A stretch of 64,000 nucleotides of DNA from Agapanthus africanus (taxonomy: Eukaryota; Streptophyta; Magnoliopsida; Asparagales; Amaryllidaceae). The notes under the pieces were generated by a model. The model made no database searches, was not told the DNA's origin, and saw only the letters and a program-made list of their open reading frames with translations. The stretch covers positions 748,285,632 to 748,349,631 of the forward strand of contig CM057340.1 in assembly GCA_030015575.1 (NCBI GenBank), given 5' to 3'. Position numbers and translations under genes: made by a program. Position 1 is the stretch's first letter, and each line of letters starts with the position of its first letter. This document shows positions 44,713 to 56,276 of the stretch, piece by piece.

Positions 44713-45240
44713 ACTCAAATTTTAGTGTACAAAAATTTGTTTAAAAGTTAATATATACTTGGGGTATTTACATTTCCTGTGAGTACTATAAGTATTTATT
44801 TTGCTTTTTAATAGCAAGAAGGAGCTTGTAGCTCATTGGTAAGAGCTTGCACTGCTGAACCAAACCACCAGAGTTCAAATGCCATTAGCCACATTATTTT
44901 TAATTAGTTTTCTTTTAAATTTTTAGAAGCCCAAGAGCCTACACGTGTATAATTCGTAAAAAACAAAAGTCACATGTAAAACAAAATAGCCCAGGCGGTA
45001 AACCAAACGTCGATGGACACATAGAGGCGGAGAACCGGCCCGACTCGGCCGACTCGAGCCGGCAGCGCCGGTCCGACCGAGTCAAATCACCGAGTCTCCT
45101 TCTTTGGAGTTGTGTCTTTTGGCCTTCTTGAAACCCCTGTATACTTTAGAAACCCTGCATTATTACAGAGGATTAAAAATCAAATTAAAACTATTTTTAA
45201 TGCAAAAATTTAATACATTTTCTTTCACACCCTTTCACCT
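44713..45240. other. Unassigned stretch with a tRNA-like head
   Basis: AT-rich sequence up to 44820 is followed by the tRNA-like segment at 44821-44884. A GC-rich block of CGACTCGG and CCGAGTC inverted repeats then lies at about 45030-45095. Part of it may be U3 of the chromovirus LTR; its start (a TG end) could not be fixed. Confidence 0.4.
44821..44884 (+). ncRNA. tRNA-derived segment (SINE head or tRNA pseudogene)
   Basis: TAGCTCATTGG fits the pol III A box, and AGTTCAAATGC, 31 bases on, is close to the B box GGTTCGANTCC. The D stem GCTC/GAGC pairs. The anticodon stem does not pair and no 3' acceptor arm is visible, so this is not a functional tRNA. Confidence 0.45.
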
Positions 45241-47541
45241 ACCCTAACCCCAGTTTTTCTTATAAATACCATATCTAAACTCACCCTTCCTCACTTCCAA
45301 AATTCTGTCCAAACTCTCAAGAAAAATCTCTAGACCTTTGTGTGCAAGTGGAGTTAGCGAAGGGCGAAGCTCCGGCAAATTTTCGACGACGACCCTAGGA
45401 GGTCTCAGCGACGAAACGACGCACCGGCACCTCCTACCACTCTCTTTTCCTCTTCTCTACACTACAAACCTGTAAGTCCCATTCTTTTTTTCCCTATTGA
45501 TCTCAAAAAAGTTCTCTTTCTAAAACCCGACAGGTTAATCCGACTTCCGATTCGGATCTTCTTAAAAATTCCACCTTTTCTTAAATACAAATATACCAAA
45601 CCCTTACATCTTGACTATTAAACATTAACAAAATATCATGAACAAGTTTCATTGCAAAATATTTCATATTGTAATTTTTATCGTACTTTTTCAGTAAAAT
45701 ACCATGTAGTTTAGTTTCGACATTAAAACATCATATTTCCTTGCTATACCTTTAGATAGATCATGAGGTAATGACCTACTTCTTCACAATACTCATATGC
45801 AAAATAGCACGATGCCTTTCGGGAACATAGAATACGGGAATACGAATTTACAATTAAATACCTTTAACTTATAAAAACCATTTTCTACAAGATTACGTAT
45901 TCTTAAACAAATCTTTGTAAAGCGCCGCTACAACCCATTTAGGGAACCCGTTCGGGATGGTGCAGATTATCACACATTCTCGGGCTTAGTAGTGCGAGAT
46001 GCAGACCTCCGCAAGGAGCATTCAGTCTCGAAAAATTTAAAATACAAATATCTTAAGAAAATGTGATTTTTAGATAAATAATAAATTTAATTATTTTATA
46101 AATATTTATATATGTATTATCAAAACATCTATTTTTGATATATTATAAATATTCCAACTTTTCTAAATCAAAAAGAATTATTTTACATGAAAATACCAAG
46201 CAATTCTATACAAGTTCAATACTTTACAATTAAATACCATGTATTATGAAAAATAGGGTTTATTCACTAGAAATGTCACAATGATAAAATCTACATCTTT
46301 GAAAACTTTAAAGACGATAATAAAATACTTGAGGTGTATTTTGAAAATTATACAAAATTATTTTTACGTAAACCCCCTCAAGTTTTATAAATTACAGTAA
46401 GGACCCTAATAAATATAGGTTTAAGCGGGACCCGTCTCTTGAGCCTCAGGGAGCCGGAGATATGGGTGCTTGCCTATTTAAAGTAGACAACTTAACAAAC
46501 GGTGTTACCAACACGGTAATCGTCTTTGAAAAAGACACAAATCATGCCGCCTATATGCAGCGGTTATCGATAACACCAAAACCTAATTCAGGATTTCAAT
46601 TTCTTTTCTAATTGTTCTGATTCAGACCGAGTCTCATTATAATAATCTGACTTGAATATGATTCAAGTACAAACTACAATTCAATATGAATTCATGAATC
46701 CATATATTCAATATATTCAATCTGTATTGACCGAACCGAACCATGGATATACCTTCCATCTACATGATTCTCCAGTTACATACATTTACTGATATCATCG
46801 TTTCGGCAAGTCATCCCTCTATACAAGACAATACAATTTACAATATAATACAACAATACAATCAAGACATCGCAGGGTTTTAAGGGGTAGATTGGTACGG
46901 AAAGTGTTAGAAGTGGCACGAGACTGCAAGATTTAAGACACCCAACCTGAATTCATTTGCTGTTGTACCGTGGCATAAACGGTTCCTTGTATTCCATTTG
47001 CCGTTAGTCTATGGAATATAGAGATTCCTCTCGTATACACTGGCCTCTTCTGTACCAAGCTACAAATAACAGCGTTAACAATATAACACAACTTTAAAAA
47101 CTACTCTCTCTCTCTCTGTGTCTATTCTATTTTCTCCCTTATCTTTGGGACTTACCGAGCGATTGTTCGCTGACGACATTCCTTCTCTTTTTTCTTTGGA
47201 ATGCTGTCAGGTGAATCGGATCTTCAGGAGATCGAGCCCACCAGCGAGGACTTCGATCAGCCAGCCTACGACCCAAAACTTTAGATTTATTGTACACATT
47301 TCATTTTAGTATTTTACATTTCTGTTATGCCACTGTTTAGGCATTGCTTTCATTCAGATGTATTTACTTTTCCATGCATTGTACAAAAGAATGTTAATAA
47401 ATAAAGTTGCTGTTCATTACATTTGTCTCTTGTGTATATTCCATTTATATTGCTTAGATACGCTTAGCGTATTTACTTCAGAATAAATACGTAGCGGCCA
47501 GTCGCGTCCTATGCCCGTATAGTGGGAAGCGAGGCGTGTCA
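45200..47541 (+). repeat. 5' LTR of the chromovirus (left end unresolved)
   Basis: TATAAATA at 45261-45268 is followed by a pyrimidine-rich leader and the donor CCT|GTAAGT at 45471. A matching acceptor, TTGGAATGCTGTCAG, ends at 47210 before a 24-codon open tail. The LTR ends GGGAAGCGAGGCGTGTCA at 47541, homologous to the inverse of the LTR terminus at 61819. Downstream, TTGGTGGCCC...GTCAGAGC may be a tRNA-Met primer site split by a short insertion. Confidence 0.6.
45261..45268 (+). promoter_or_regulatory. TATA box of the chromovirus LTR
   Basis: TATAAATA stands in TTCTTATAAATACC, followed within about 40-100 bp by a CT-rich leader. Confidence 0.6.
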
Positions 47542-47731
47542 GGTTTTGTTGGTGGCCCATGCAGGTCAGAGCTGTATGGAACCCTACCCTGCAGTTCAGT
47601 TCTGCGTGGACAAGCTAAGCAATATAACATAAGAACCAGCAACTAAAACATTCTTTACAATTCATATTTCTTGAATCTTATCATTCCATATACTTTGAAT
47701 CTGTTCTAACCAAAATTTTTCATTCAAGGTT

Positions 47732-48354
47732 ATGGATTCCCCGAACAACACCAGCACCAACTTCAACAACACTCCACCTCTACTACCGATTACACCTGCC
47801 GTAGCTGCTCCGATCAACAAGCAGATGGTTCTGCTTGAGGCAATCCGCAGCCTCCTAGAAGGACAGCAGCAGCAGACTGCTCTTTTAATGAACCGTCCCG
47901 AGGCAGAAGCACCTGGGGTGAAGCAATTCAGAGCTTTCCACCCAAACAGTTTGCAGGAAAGGAGAGCCCTCTAGAAGCTGAGGAATGGGCTCAAAGTATC
48001 GAAGACGATCTGGCTGCGGCACAAGTGCCAGAGATAGCTTGGGTCCGTGTTGCGAAATTGCAGCTCACGGAAAATGCATGGGTTTGGTGGAAGGTAGAAG
48101 AAAGCCGTCTTGATCAACCCATCGAATGGAAGAATTTCGGAGACATGTTTGACGCAAAGTACTTTTCTGAGACTGCCAGGTTCGACATGGAACAATAGTT
48201 CATCTATCTGCAATAAGGTTCAATGTGGACCAAATCAAAAGATGAATATGACGCTGAGTTCACCATGCTCAGTCGGTAAGATATGTCTCAATAATTCGAT
48301 TTTTCAATATATCACATACTACATAGCTAACACAATACTTTAATAGATTTGCGG
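47732..48354 (+). pseudogene. Chromovirus gag, N-terminal part
   Basis: ATG 47732 follows TTTTTCATTCAAGGTT, which could be a splice acceptor. After about 70 codons a one-base frame change near 47942 leads into ESPLEAEEWAQSIEDD and AWVWWKVEESR, the retrotransposon gag core, then KNFGDMFDAKYFSE. Stops at 48196 and 48214 show decay. The sequence reaches EFTMLSR, then a 71-bp GT-AG intron (48276-48346), then eight bases of the next exon before the copia insertion. The remainder continues at 58356. Confidence 0.85.
48276..48346 (+). other. GT-AG intron 1 in chromovirus gag
   Basis: The donor is CG|GTAAGATATG, a branch-like CTAAC lies at about 48327-48331, and the acceptor is TTTAATAG. Removing it joins MLSR to FAAHLIP, the expected uninterrupted gag sequence. 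Confidence 0.75.
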
Positions 48355-50429
48355 TGTTAGTGTATATGCCCTAGAGGCCATTACTGTATCATACTAGTTT
48401 GTATATTACTTAATGGAAGCTTGGGATATTCACAGTTGTATAGACAATCTTACTCAAAATGGTAGTATGCTACTTGGTTTGTTTCTACTTTAATGTATGC
48501 ATATGTTTCTTTTAGCATATCGCCTATACACATTATTGGAGCCCTTAGGATCTTTGCTTGATTACCAGCGTTGTGATGACAGTCACACTAGTGGGGACTG
48601 GGTAAACTACAAGCACATCCTTATACAGGTCTCTAGTCGTAGGATTATCGAGACGGGGTATCGATACTCCAGAATAGACTAGCGTATGCGCTTCTTATCC
48701 CAACAGGGGAGATGGTCTGTCCCACAGCCATTAGTACGTCATACTTGAGATAGTATGCGGGTGCTCGTTAGGTTACGAGTACACTGGATAGGACTCGCTG
48801 GGAACTGTTGGTTGGTATTATGCCTATCGTCAGTTATCAGTTCCCAGGTGACATGAGTACAGCTTAGTCCATCGACTTGACACTGCTACTTCGCTTCGAG
48901 TGTGTTCCCACTGTACTTTGATTACTACCCTACCACGGCTAAAAGGAGTCGTGCAAACAGGTAGTAGTTGGGTGCAGTCTCGAAGCACTTAGAGGCAGTA
49001 GTGGTTAGATAGGATTTGTCTCTCCCGGTATTGGGTGTTGATATCGCGCTGTGTCTAGGAGAGCCATTACACAAAGTCCCTGGCCAGGGCAAGCGAGATA
49101 TACTGGTAGCATTTCCAGTGTTATCTCAGGATGTTCTGGGCTACACTCCGACATGACTTGTACCGCTATTAGGGGACTGACGTTTACAGCCACCCTAGGC
49201 CCGCCATGCGATATTCTCAGACGAACAAACCGGACTGTACAGAGATTGTCACATTCAGGCTCAGTAGGAGTTCGGATGGGTTTACCTCATCGGCCTTCTT
49301 ATCGACATCTACCTGGGGACCGTTACGTACAACTAGTGCCGCTTGCGGTCTGTGGTTAAATCCACTGCCAGCGTAGTGTCGAGTTTTTAGAGTCCCACAC
49401 AGAGAGTTTCCCTGCACTGGGCGAAAGGTGTAGAGGCCGTATGGTTTTACGGCAGGGCTACAATCACTTACGTGCACTTATGCGCGTATACTGTTCTGGC
49501 AGATAATGCTAGTGGGCTTTGGTTTAAGCCGTATCCTAGTATTGTATGGATGGATTAGTTTTGTCTTCTGTGCATTCGCATTCTACGGAATGCGGATGCG
49601 GGTGTGTATGCATGGTTGTGAGGAGCGAAGAAGGAGGAGGTGCCTCATTAGGGTTTTGATCGTTGGTTCGGTCAAAACCATTTTGAGGTGAGGAAAATAT
49701 TTACTAATCTTTTTAATGATAATTATGTTATGGCTAATTGCTTTGACCTTTTGACCATACTTGACCATGTTGACATTTTGACCATTGTTGACTTGGATCA
49801 TTCATGAGAGCACTAGATTCTTCTTTTGCTTTTTGCTTTGGATTTGATTTGAGATGATAATGGTCAAATCAATGTAGTCATCAACTTTATCATGATATGA
49901 GATTAGTAATTATTTGGTTTATGGATCATTATCTCTTGCTCATTCTCTCTCTTCAATAATGAGCTCCCATGGTTTCTCCTCCTTCTTCCTCTTCTTGATT
50001 TTTCTATTGCTCTCATGTGTTGAGAAAATTAGAAACAAAATAGATAAATAAATCCACCATCATATTCTACACCATCTAGGACATCAAGAGTAGCACACTT
50101 GTTGCCCTAGTTACCTCGGCTTGAGGTGGAGCTCGGATTACAAACTCTCGAGTGGATCGTCTTCGACTCAAGGAGGCCGCGGAGGTGATCAAGATCCGGA
50201 TCGATCCTTGGAGCTTGCATGGACGAGGAGAAAAGTGGAGAGAAGACCCGAAAGACTTGGTTCGTGAGGTATAATCTCTTGAGCATAGTAGATAGAACCT
50301 CTTGTAGTTTGTCAGCAATGGTTTGGCAAAGATCCTCAAGTTTTTAGTCCATGTTACCTTATGTCAAAAAATTGTCTTTTACCTATTCCGCCTCCCCGTA
50401 AGCACCGGGGTGGGTAACATGGAATTACA
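48355..50429 (+). repeat. 5' LTR of the plus-strand copia
   Basis: It runs from TGTTAGTGTATATGCCCTAG to ATGGAATTACA, 2075 bp, with the copy of the duplication TGCGG on its left. Large AT-rich and CT-rich parts lie near its 3' end (49800-50050). No clear TATA box was fixed. Confidence 0.95.
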
Positions 50430-50430
50430 C

Positions 50431-50443
50431 TGGTATCAGAGCC
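50431..50443 (+). other. Primer-binding site of the plus-strand copia
   Basis: TGGTATCAGAGCC, one base after the LTR, is the canonical initiator tRNA-Met site of plant copia elements. Confidence 0.92.
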
Positions 50444-52547
50444 TCGCTAAACCATTACTAACTTGTTAGCAAAGTGTTAGAAATTCGATCGCCGGAAAAA
50501 ATCGTAAAACACGTTGAAAAAGGCACTTTTCATTTCTTTTTAAAAAATGGCCCAAAAATTTTTTAGGGGACCTTAAAATTACGTGCAGGCTTTTTTGGGA
50601 AAATTGTAGAAATTTGGGCGCCTGAGTCACTCAGAAGACCGCGGATCCGCGGCCGATCCAAGCGATTCGCGGCCGATCCAAGCGATCCGCGGCCGAGTTG
50701 ACTCGGCCGCGCACCAAATTTCTTCAGGGGTTCTCTGTGACGGTTTTGTGATTTTTAAGATAGTTTGTTTCTGCCAGATTTTGCTGAGTACTGTGTTGTG
50801 CTTGGGGTAGTTTCAAATCAAGTTATCGATCGAAATTCTAAGTACTTTTTCTAATCGGATATTCTGTGATGTGATATATGTATTAAACGTCTACTAATCG
50901 CTATACGTCGATTAGTAGGGGTTATACATATCTGTGATTTGTGATGCTGGTTTGTGTATATGAACTTGTTAGATTGTCGCGGATGAATAGCCGGGGTTTG
51001 TGAGATGAGAGTTTCTTTATCTTTCATTTGATGCAATATGTAAATTGATGTAATATTATTTTTATGGCCGCACATCCGGGATGAGGTTGTAGCCGCCATT
51101 GTATATTATTTCTTTTACTGTTTTTGCTCCTAGGATAGACCCAAGGTGGGGTGCACAAACTACCAGGTACTTTGAAGTGCCGAGTGGCCTACTCACGTTG
51201 TTGAGGGAGGTTGCTTCACTTCGGGTACTTGGCGGGTAGTTTGTCGCACCCGTATGGGTCTAGGGTGGGGTTTGGCTATTCATCGCGATCGTGTAATCCG
51301 TCTTTCGTTGCAGGCTCGAACGAAACACGGATTCCTAGCATATCCAATATGTTTATCTGTGATCTGGAATGGCTATCATTGCATCTGATGAATGTATATA
51401 TCTATATATGATGTCTAGTAGGCGTTGCTTATGTTTTGCATCCGCGCTAGTCCAGCACCCGCTCTGTCGTTAGTTAAGTAACCTAACGGGTGATGACGGG
51501 GCCCCGTAGAGAATGCGGATGGCATAAGCGTACGTCATATTTTCGTTGTTTTCTGCAATGGTAGGATTAATTGATGGGACGCATTAAATTAATGCAAAGA
51601 AAACAAACTAAAGATGAATCGTTGGAACAATTTCAAAAACCACTCGGTTTCTTTTCAAAAACAGAAAACTTTTAAAAATGCGGAGCTTAAACCACTCCTT
51701 TTAAAAGCTATCAGGTTCTTTCGATTATATCAAGTTCTCTAAGTTCACGGTTTCGCCAAAACCATTCGTAGCCCCCCGTCATTTCATATGAATATTCAAT
51801 AGTATTCAAGCTATGTTTGTTGACCTTCGTCAAGGCATAGTGATTGGTAGCTGTTGGGTGTTCATATGTAGCATATATAGATGCGTTGGTTTGGGACAGT
51901 CGTATTACCTTGTTGACCTTCGTCAAGGGTATATACGGGTGGGTGCAAATTAACCTGGACAATGATGGGTAGAACTTGACATGTGACTTATGATTTGTTG
52001 ACCTTCGTTAAGGTCATAAGAGCATGGGGCAAAAATCCACATCGGGAGTTTCTAAAGAAACTGAAACTTGCTAGTGCTGCATACCATTTGAAGTTTGATA
52101 ATGTTGGTAGGATTCCTTCAGCGTTATCTCACAATAATATTTGGATCCCGATCCTACTGTGAGTATCCGCTACTCCTCGGGAAACTTTTCACTTAACGAT
52201 CAATGCTATAAACCAAGTAGGTGTCTAGAAAGGTGTTAGCGGGGCTACGCCCAAAGGGAAAAGAGGTTATTTAATTAAGGAACTTCGTGAAAGCGTCGTA
52301 AAACCTCCCTCGAAGTACCGACACTGGCCTGGCTGAACGGTTAAGCAAGTATTGTATGGTGAGATTGATCCCGACTAATTCTTCTTTTATGGTTTGAGGA
52401 AGGATTCGAGAAACAGTGGGAGCCATCCTGTTTAGATAAATTAAAAACCAATCTAAACTTGCAAGAGCATCATGCTGAGTGTTTTCTTCTCTCTCTCTTA
52501 ATTGCAGCGACCCAGTGACCACACATAGGTTACATCTAGAAAATAAA
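50444..52547 (+). other. Copia leader with GC palindromes and three hairpins
   Basis: There is no credible gene in 2.1 kb. CCGCGGATCCGCGG (a perfect palindrome) and GGCCGAGTTGACTCGGCC lie at about 50640-50710. The hairpin motif TTGACCTTCGTCAA or a one-base variant occurs at 51817-51835, 51908-51929 and 51995-52013. The leader ends in a CT-rich run with TTAATTGCAG at about 52507, a plausible splice acceptor. Confidence 0.7.
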
Positions 52548-55500
52548 ATGACTGAATCTGACTGTTATGATTGGCAAAGGTCTGTCCAGATGTCCATTAC
52601 CCATGACAAGCTGGGACACCTCTTAACTAATCAAACCTGCCGTCTCAGGACCAGTTTCCACTGTCGCAGATATTGATATCCGTAAGACATCAGAAAAGTA
52701 CTATGTGAATGCCAAGTGCCTCGTGTTGGCCTCAGTTGATGGTGCATACCAGAGGCAGCACGAGAAGATGGACTTACTTTCTATCTTCCTCCATAACAAA
52801 GATTTATATGGAGAGCAATCTCGTATCGCAAGATATGAGATCTCGAACGAATTGTTTCAAGCGAGGTTGGCTTTCGGGTCATCTGTAGGGGACAACGTCC
52901 TTACAGAGACTAGCTATTTTGATGAGCTTATGGACCTGAAGATCACGTTGAAGAACGGGTTAAATACTGACTTGATTCTACAGTCTCTGCCCTATACTTA
53001 TACCCTGAAGGAAACCAGGGAAGTAGAAGGAAAGGGAAGGACAAAAGTTTCGGGACTGGATATAGTAAAGGAGGGACGTTCCTATTGTTACGGGAATGAA
53101 TATTGGCAGAAGGACTGCAGGGCTAGCAAAGCCAGTAGCCAGGATTCGAAGCATGTTGTGGCTTCGGCTTCGGGTGTGTTTGTAGTAGAAAACTGTATGT
53201 CAATTAACCCTACTTCCTGGGTATTGGATACCAGATCAGGATCTCATATCTGTAATTCATTACAGGCTCTGAGAAACCGTAGAGTTATCAGGATAGGTGA
53301 TATGACTCTCAGGGTTGCCAACGGAATGAGCATGTATGCTGAATCCGTAGGGGAATATCATCTTGGATTGACAACTGGGCAAATATTGATTATGCGTAAC
53401 TGTTTGTATGTACCTAGTGTGACTTGTAATATCATATCTGTATCCTTACTTTCTAAGGAAGGGTATGATTTTACTTTTGTAAGCGATGTGGTCCACATCC
53501 ACCTAAATCAAGTTCTGATTGGGTCAGGTACATTAGAAAACGGGATATACGTATTGAATCAAGCTCAGGTTTTTAGTGTCCAGAACACACTTAAAAGAAA
53601 GTCTCCGGAAACAAATCAGGCTTTCTTGTGGCATTGTAGACTGGGTCACATTAATGAGACACTGTTAACAAAGTTATATAAAGATGGATACTTGAATCCA
53701 TTCGAGTATCAGTCTTATGCTACTTGTGAATCTTGTCTCATGGGAAAGATGACAAAGACTCCGTTCACTGGACACGGAGTAAGAGCGAGTGAGCTTTTGG
53801 GACTCATACACAGTGACGTGTGTGGTCCAATGTCTACACATGCGCGAAGTGGTTATTCATACTTCATTACCTTTACGGATGATTTCTCTAGGTATGGACA
53901 TGTCTTCCTGATGAAGCATAAATCCGAGGCCTTTGAGAAATTTCGGGAATACAAGAATGAAGTTGAAAAACAAACAGGCAAAAGTATCAAGACACTGAGA
54001 TCTGATCGAGGTGGTGAATACTTGAGTGCCAAGTTTCTGGGCTACTTAAAAGAGAATGGAATTCTCTCTCAGCTTACTCCTCCATACACACCACAACACA
54101 ACGGTGTATCGAAAAGATGGAATCGAACTCTATTAGATATGGTTCGTTCCATGATGAGTAAGGCCGAGTTACCACGATCTTTCTGGGGTTATGCACTAGA
54201 AACAGCTGCATATCTTTTGAATAAGGCTCCAACCAAGACTGTGCCTAACACCCCATATCAGATGTGGAGTGGGAAGAAACCCTGCCTTAAGTATTTTAAG
54301 ACATGGGGATGTCCAGCTTTTGTAAAGAAGCAGCATGCGGACAAGCTCGAGGCACGCTCAGTACTGTGTAAGTTTATGGGATACCCCAAGAACTCCAGGG
54401 GGTATCTTTTCTATTCCGCAGAGGAACAAAAGGTTTTTGTTTCTCAGCATGCCCACTTCTTGGAAACTGAATTTTTAGAAAATCGGATAAGTGGGAGTGC
54501 AATAGAACTGGAAGAAATTCGAGAACCACAAGCTATTACCGAAAGCTCGATAGAACCAGAAGTTTCAGGAGAACCGGACATCCCAGCGCCACTCCGTAGG
54601 AGTAGTAGGCAGTCTCATCCGCCCGAGAGATACTACGGTTTTCTCATAGACGGGGATCAAGAGGATTGCTTCATTGAAAATGATGAGCCTACTAGCTTCC
54701 AGCAAGCCATTCAGAGCGGTGACTCAGTAAAATGGATGGATTCAATGCGGACCGAGATGGAGTTCATGTACACCAACAAAGTTTGGACTTTGGACATTGC
54801 TCCAAAAGGGGTAAAACCCGTAGGCTGCAAATGGATCTTCAGAAAGAAGATTGGTGTAGATGGGCAGGTTGAAACCTATAAAGCTAGACTTGTTGCAAAG
54901 GGTTTTCGTCAAAGACCTGGTTTGGACTATGACGAGACCTTTTCTCCAGTGGCTATGCTCAAATCCATTCGGATCCTTCTTGCCATTGCTGCCTTCCACG
55001 ATTATGAGATCTGGCAGATAGACGTAAAGACGGCTTTCCTAAATGGAAATTTGGAAGAGTGCGTCTATATGGATCAGCCGGAGGGATTCATTCAGAGTGG
55101 GAGCAACAATAAAGTGTGCAAGTTGCTTAAGTCCATCTATGGACTGAAGCAGGCATCGCGGAGTTGGAACATCTGCTTTGATGATACTGTCAAAAAATTC
55201 GATTTTATCAAAAATCCGGATGAACCATGCATTTACAGTAAGATTGTAGGGAGAACTGTGGTATTCCTCGTCTTGTACATGGATGATATTCTCCTAATAG
55301 GAAATGATATTCCTATGCTACATTCAGTCAAAGGATTCTTGTCACAGAAGTTCTCCATGAAGGACCTGGGCGATACCAACTACATTCTGGGGATCCAGAT
55401 CTATCATGATAGATCTAAGAGGATGTCGGGACTTTCGTAGTCTAGGTACATTGACACCATACTGAAATGATTCAGTATGGAAGATTCAAAGCGCGGTTAT

Positions 55501-56262
55501 CTACCGGCTTGTCACGGAATCACCCTCTCCAAAGAGATGTCTCCCAAGACTGATTTGGAAAGGGCTCGGATGTCATCTATACCCTACGCATCTGCGGTAG
55601 GCTCTATAATGTATGCGATGTTGTGTACCAGACCAGATGTAGCATACGCATTAAGCGTTGTAAGCCGGTATTAGTCGGACCCAGGGGAGAAACACTGGAT
55701 AGCAGTAAAGAACATTCTCAAGTACCTGAGAAGGACTAAGAAGATGTTCTTGGTGTATGGCGGAAAAAACCTCCAGATCGAGGCCTTTGCTGACTCCAGT
55801 TTCCAGAGTGACAAGGATGACTCCAAGTCCATGTCGGGTTATGTCTTTACCCTCAATGGAAGGGCGGTTTGCTGGAAGAGCTCCAAGCAGGAAACCGTTG
55901 TTGACTCAACTATGGAAGCAGAGTACATAGCTGCTTGCGATGCCGCAAAGGAAGCTGTCTGGATGAAGAAGCTCCTCACGGAGCTTCAGCTGGTTCCTAC
56001 CATTGTTGATCCAATACCGCTGTATTGTGACAACAACGGCGCTATAGCTTTAGCGAAGGAACCCAGGTCCCATCAGAAGTCCAGGCACATTTTGAGGCGG
56101 TACCACCTGATCAGGGAGATCGTAGATCGCCGGGAGATCGAGGTGAAGAGAGTAGATTCGGAGAATAATACTGCAGATCCATTCAAGAAGGCCATACCCC
56201 AGACTCAGTTCGAGCGACTGATCGAGATGATAGGTCTTCGATACGCCAGTACATGGCCTTAG
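52548..56262 (+). pseudogene. Copia gag-pol polyprotein, decayed
   Basis: The ancestral start (ATG in the left copy) is lost here, and the first ATG is 52548. A frame change near 52680 joins the long frame 52705-55440. Gag has a degenerate zinc knuckle (near 53090). Protease near 53220 reads VLDTRSGSHIC, with the catalytic Gly replaced by Arg. Integrase has WHCRLGH and CESC, then HSDVCGP and SDRGGEY, but the third catalytic position is Lys (AAA, 54112-54114) where the left copy has Glu. RT (54770-55430) has KTAFLNGNL and an intact YMDD (55276-55287). Stops at 55438, 55468 and 55672 precede RNase H (55744-56262, FADSSFQSDKDDSKS and YCDNNGAI). The element cannot supply its own proteins. Confidence 0.93.
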
Positions 56263-56265
56263 TGC

Positions 56266-56276
56266 AAGTGGGAGAT
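56266..56276 (+). other. Polypurine tract of the copia
   Basis: AAGTGGGAGAT directly precedes the LTR start TGTTAGTG, as in other plant copia elements. Confidence 0.85.

Noticed and set aside
44821..44884. Functional tRNA gene
   Set aside because: The anticodon stem does not pair and the acceptor arm is missing.
48497..48682. 61-codon frame present in three copia LTRs (48497-48682, 56419-56604, 7339-7524 on minus)
   Set aside because: It is kept by general LTR similarity. The diverged solo LTR at 11554-13771 has stops in the same place, so there is no sign of protein-level selection.
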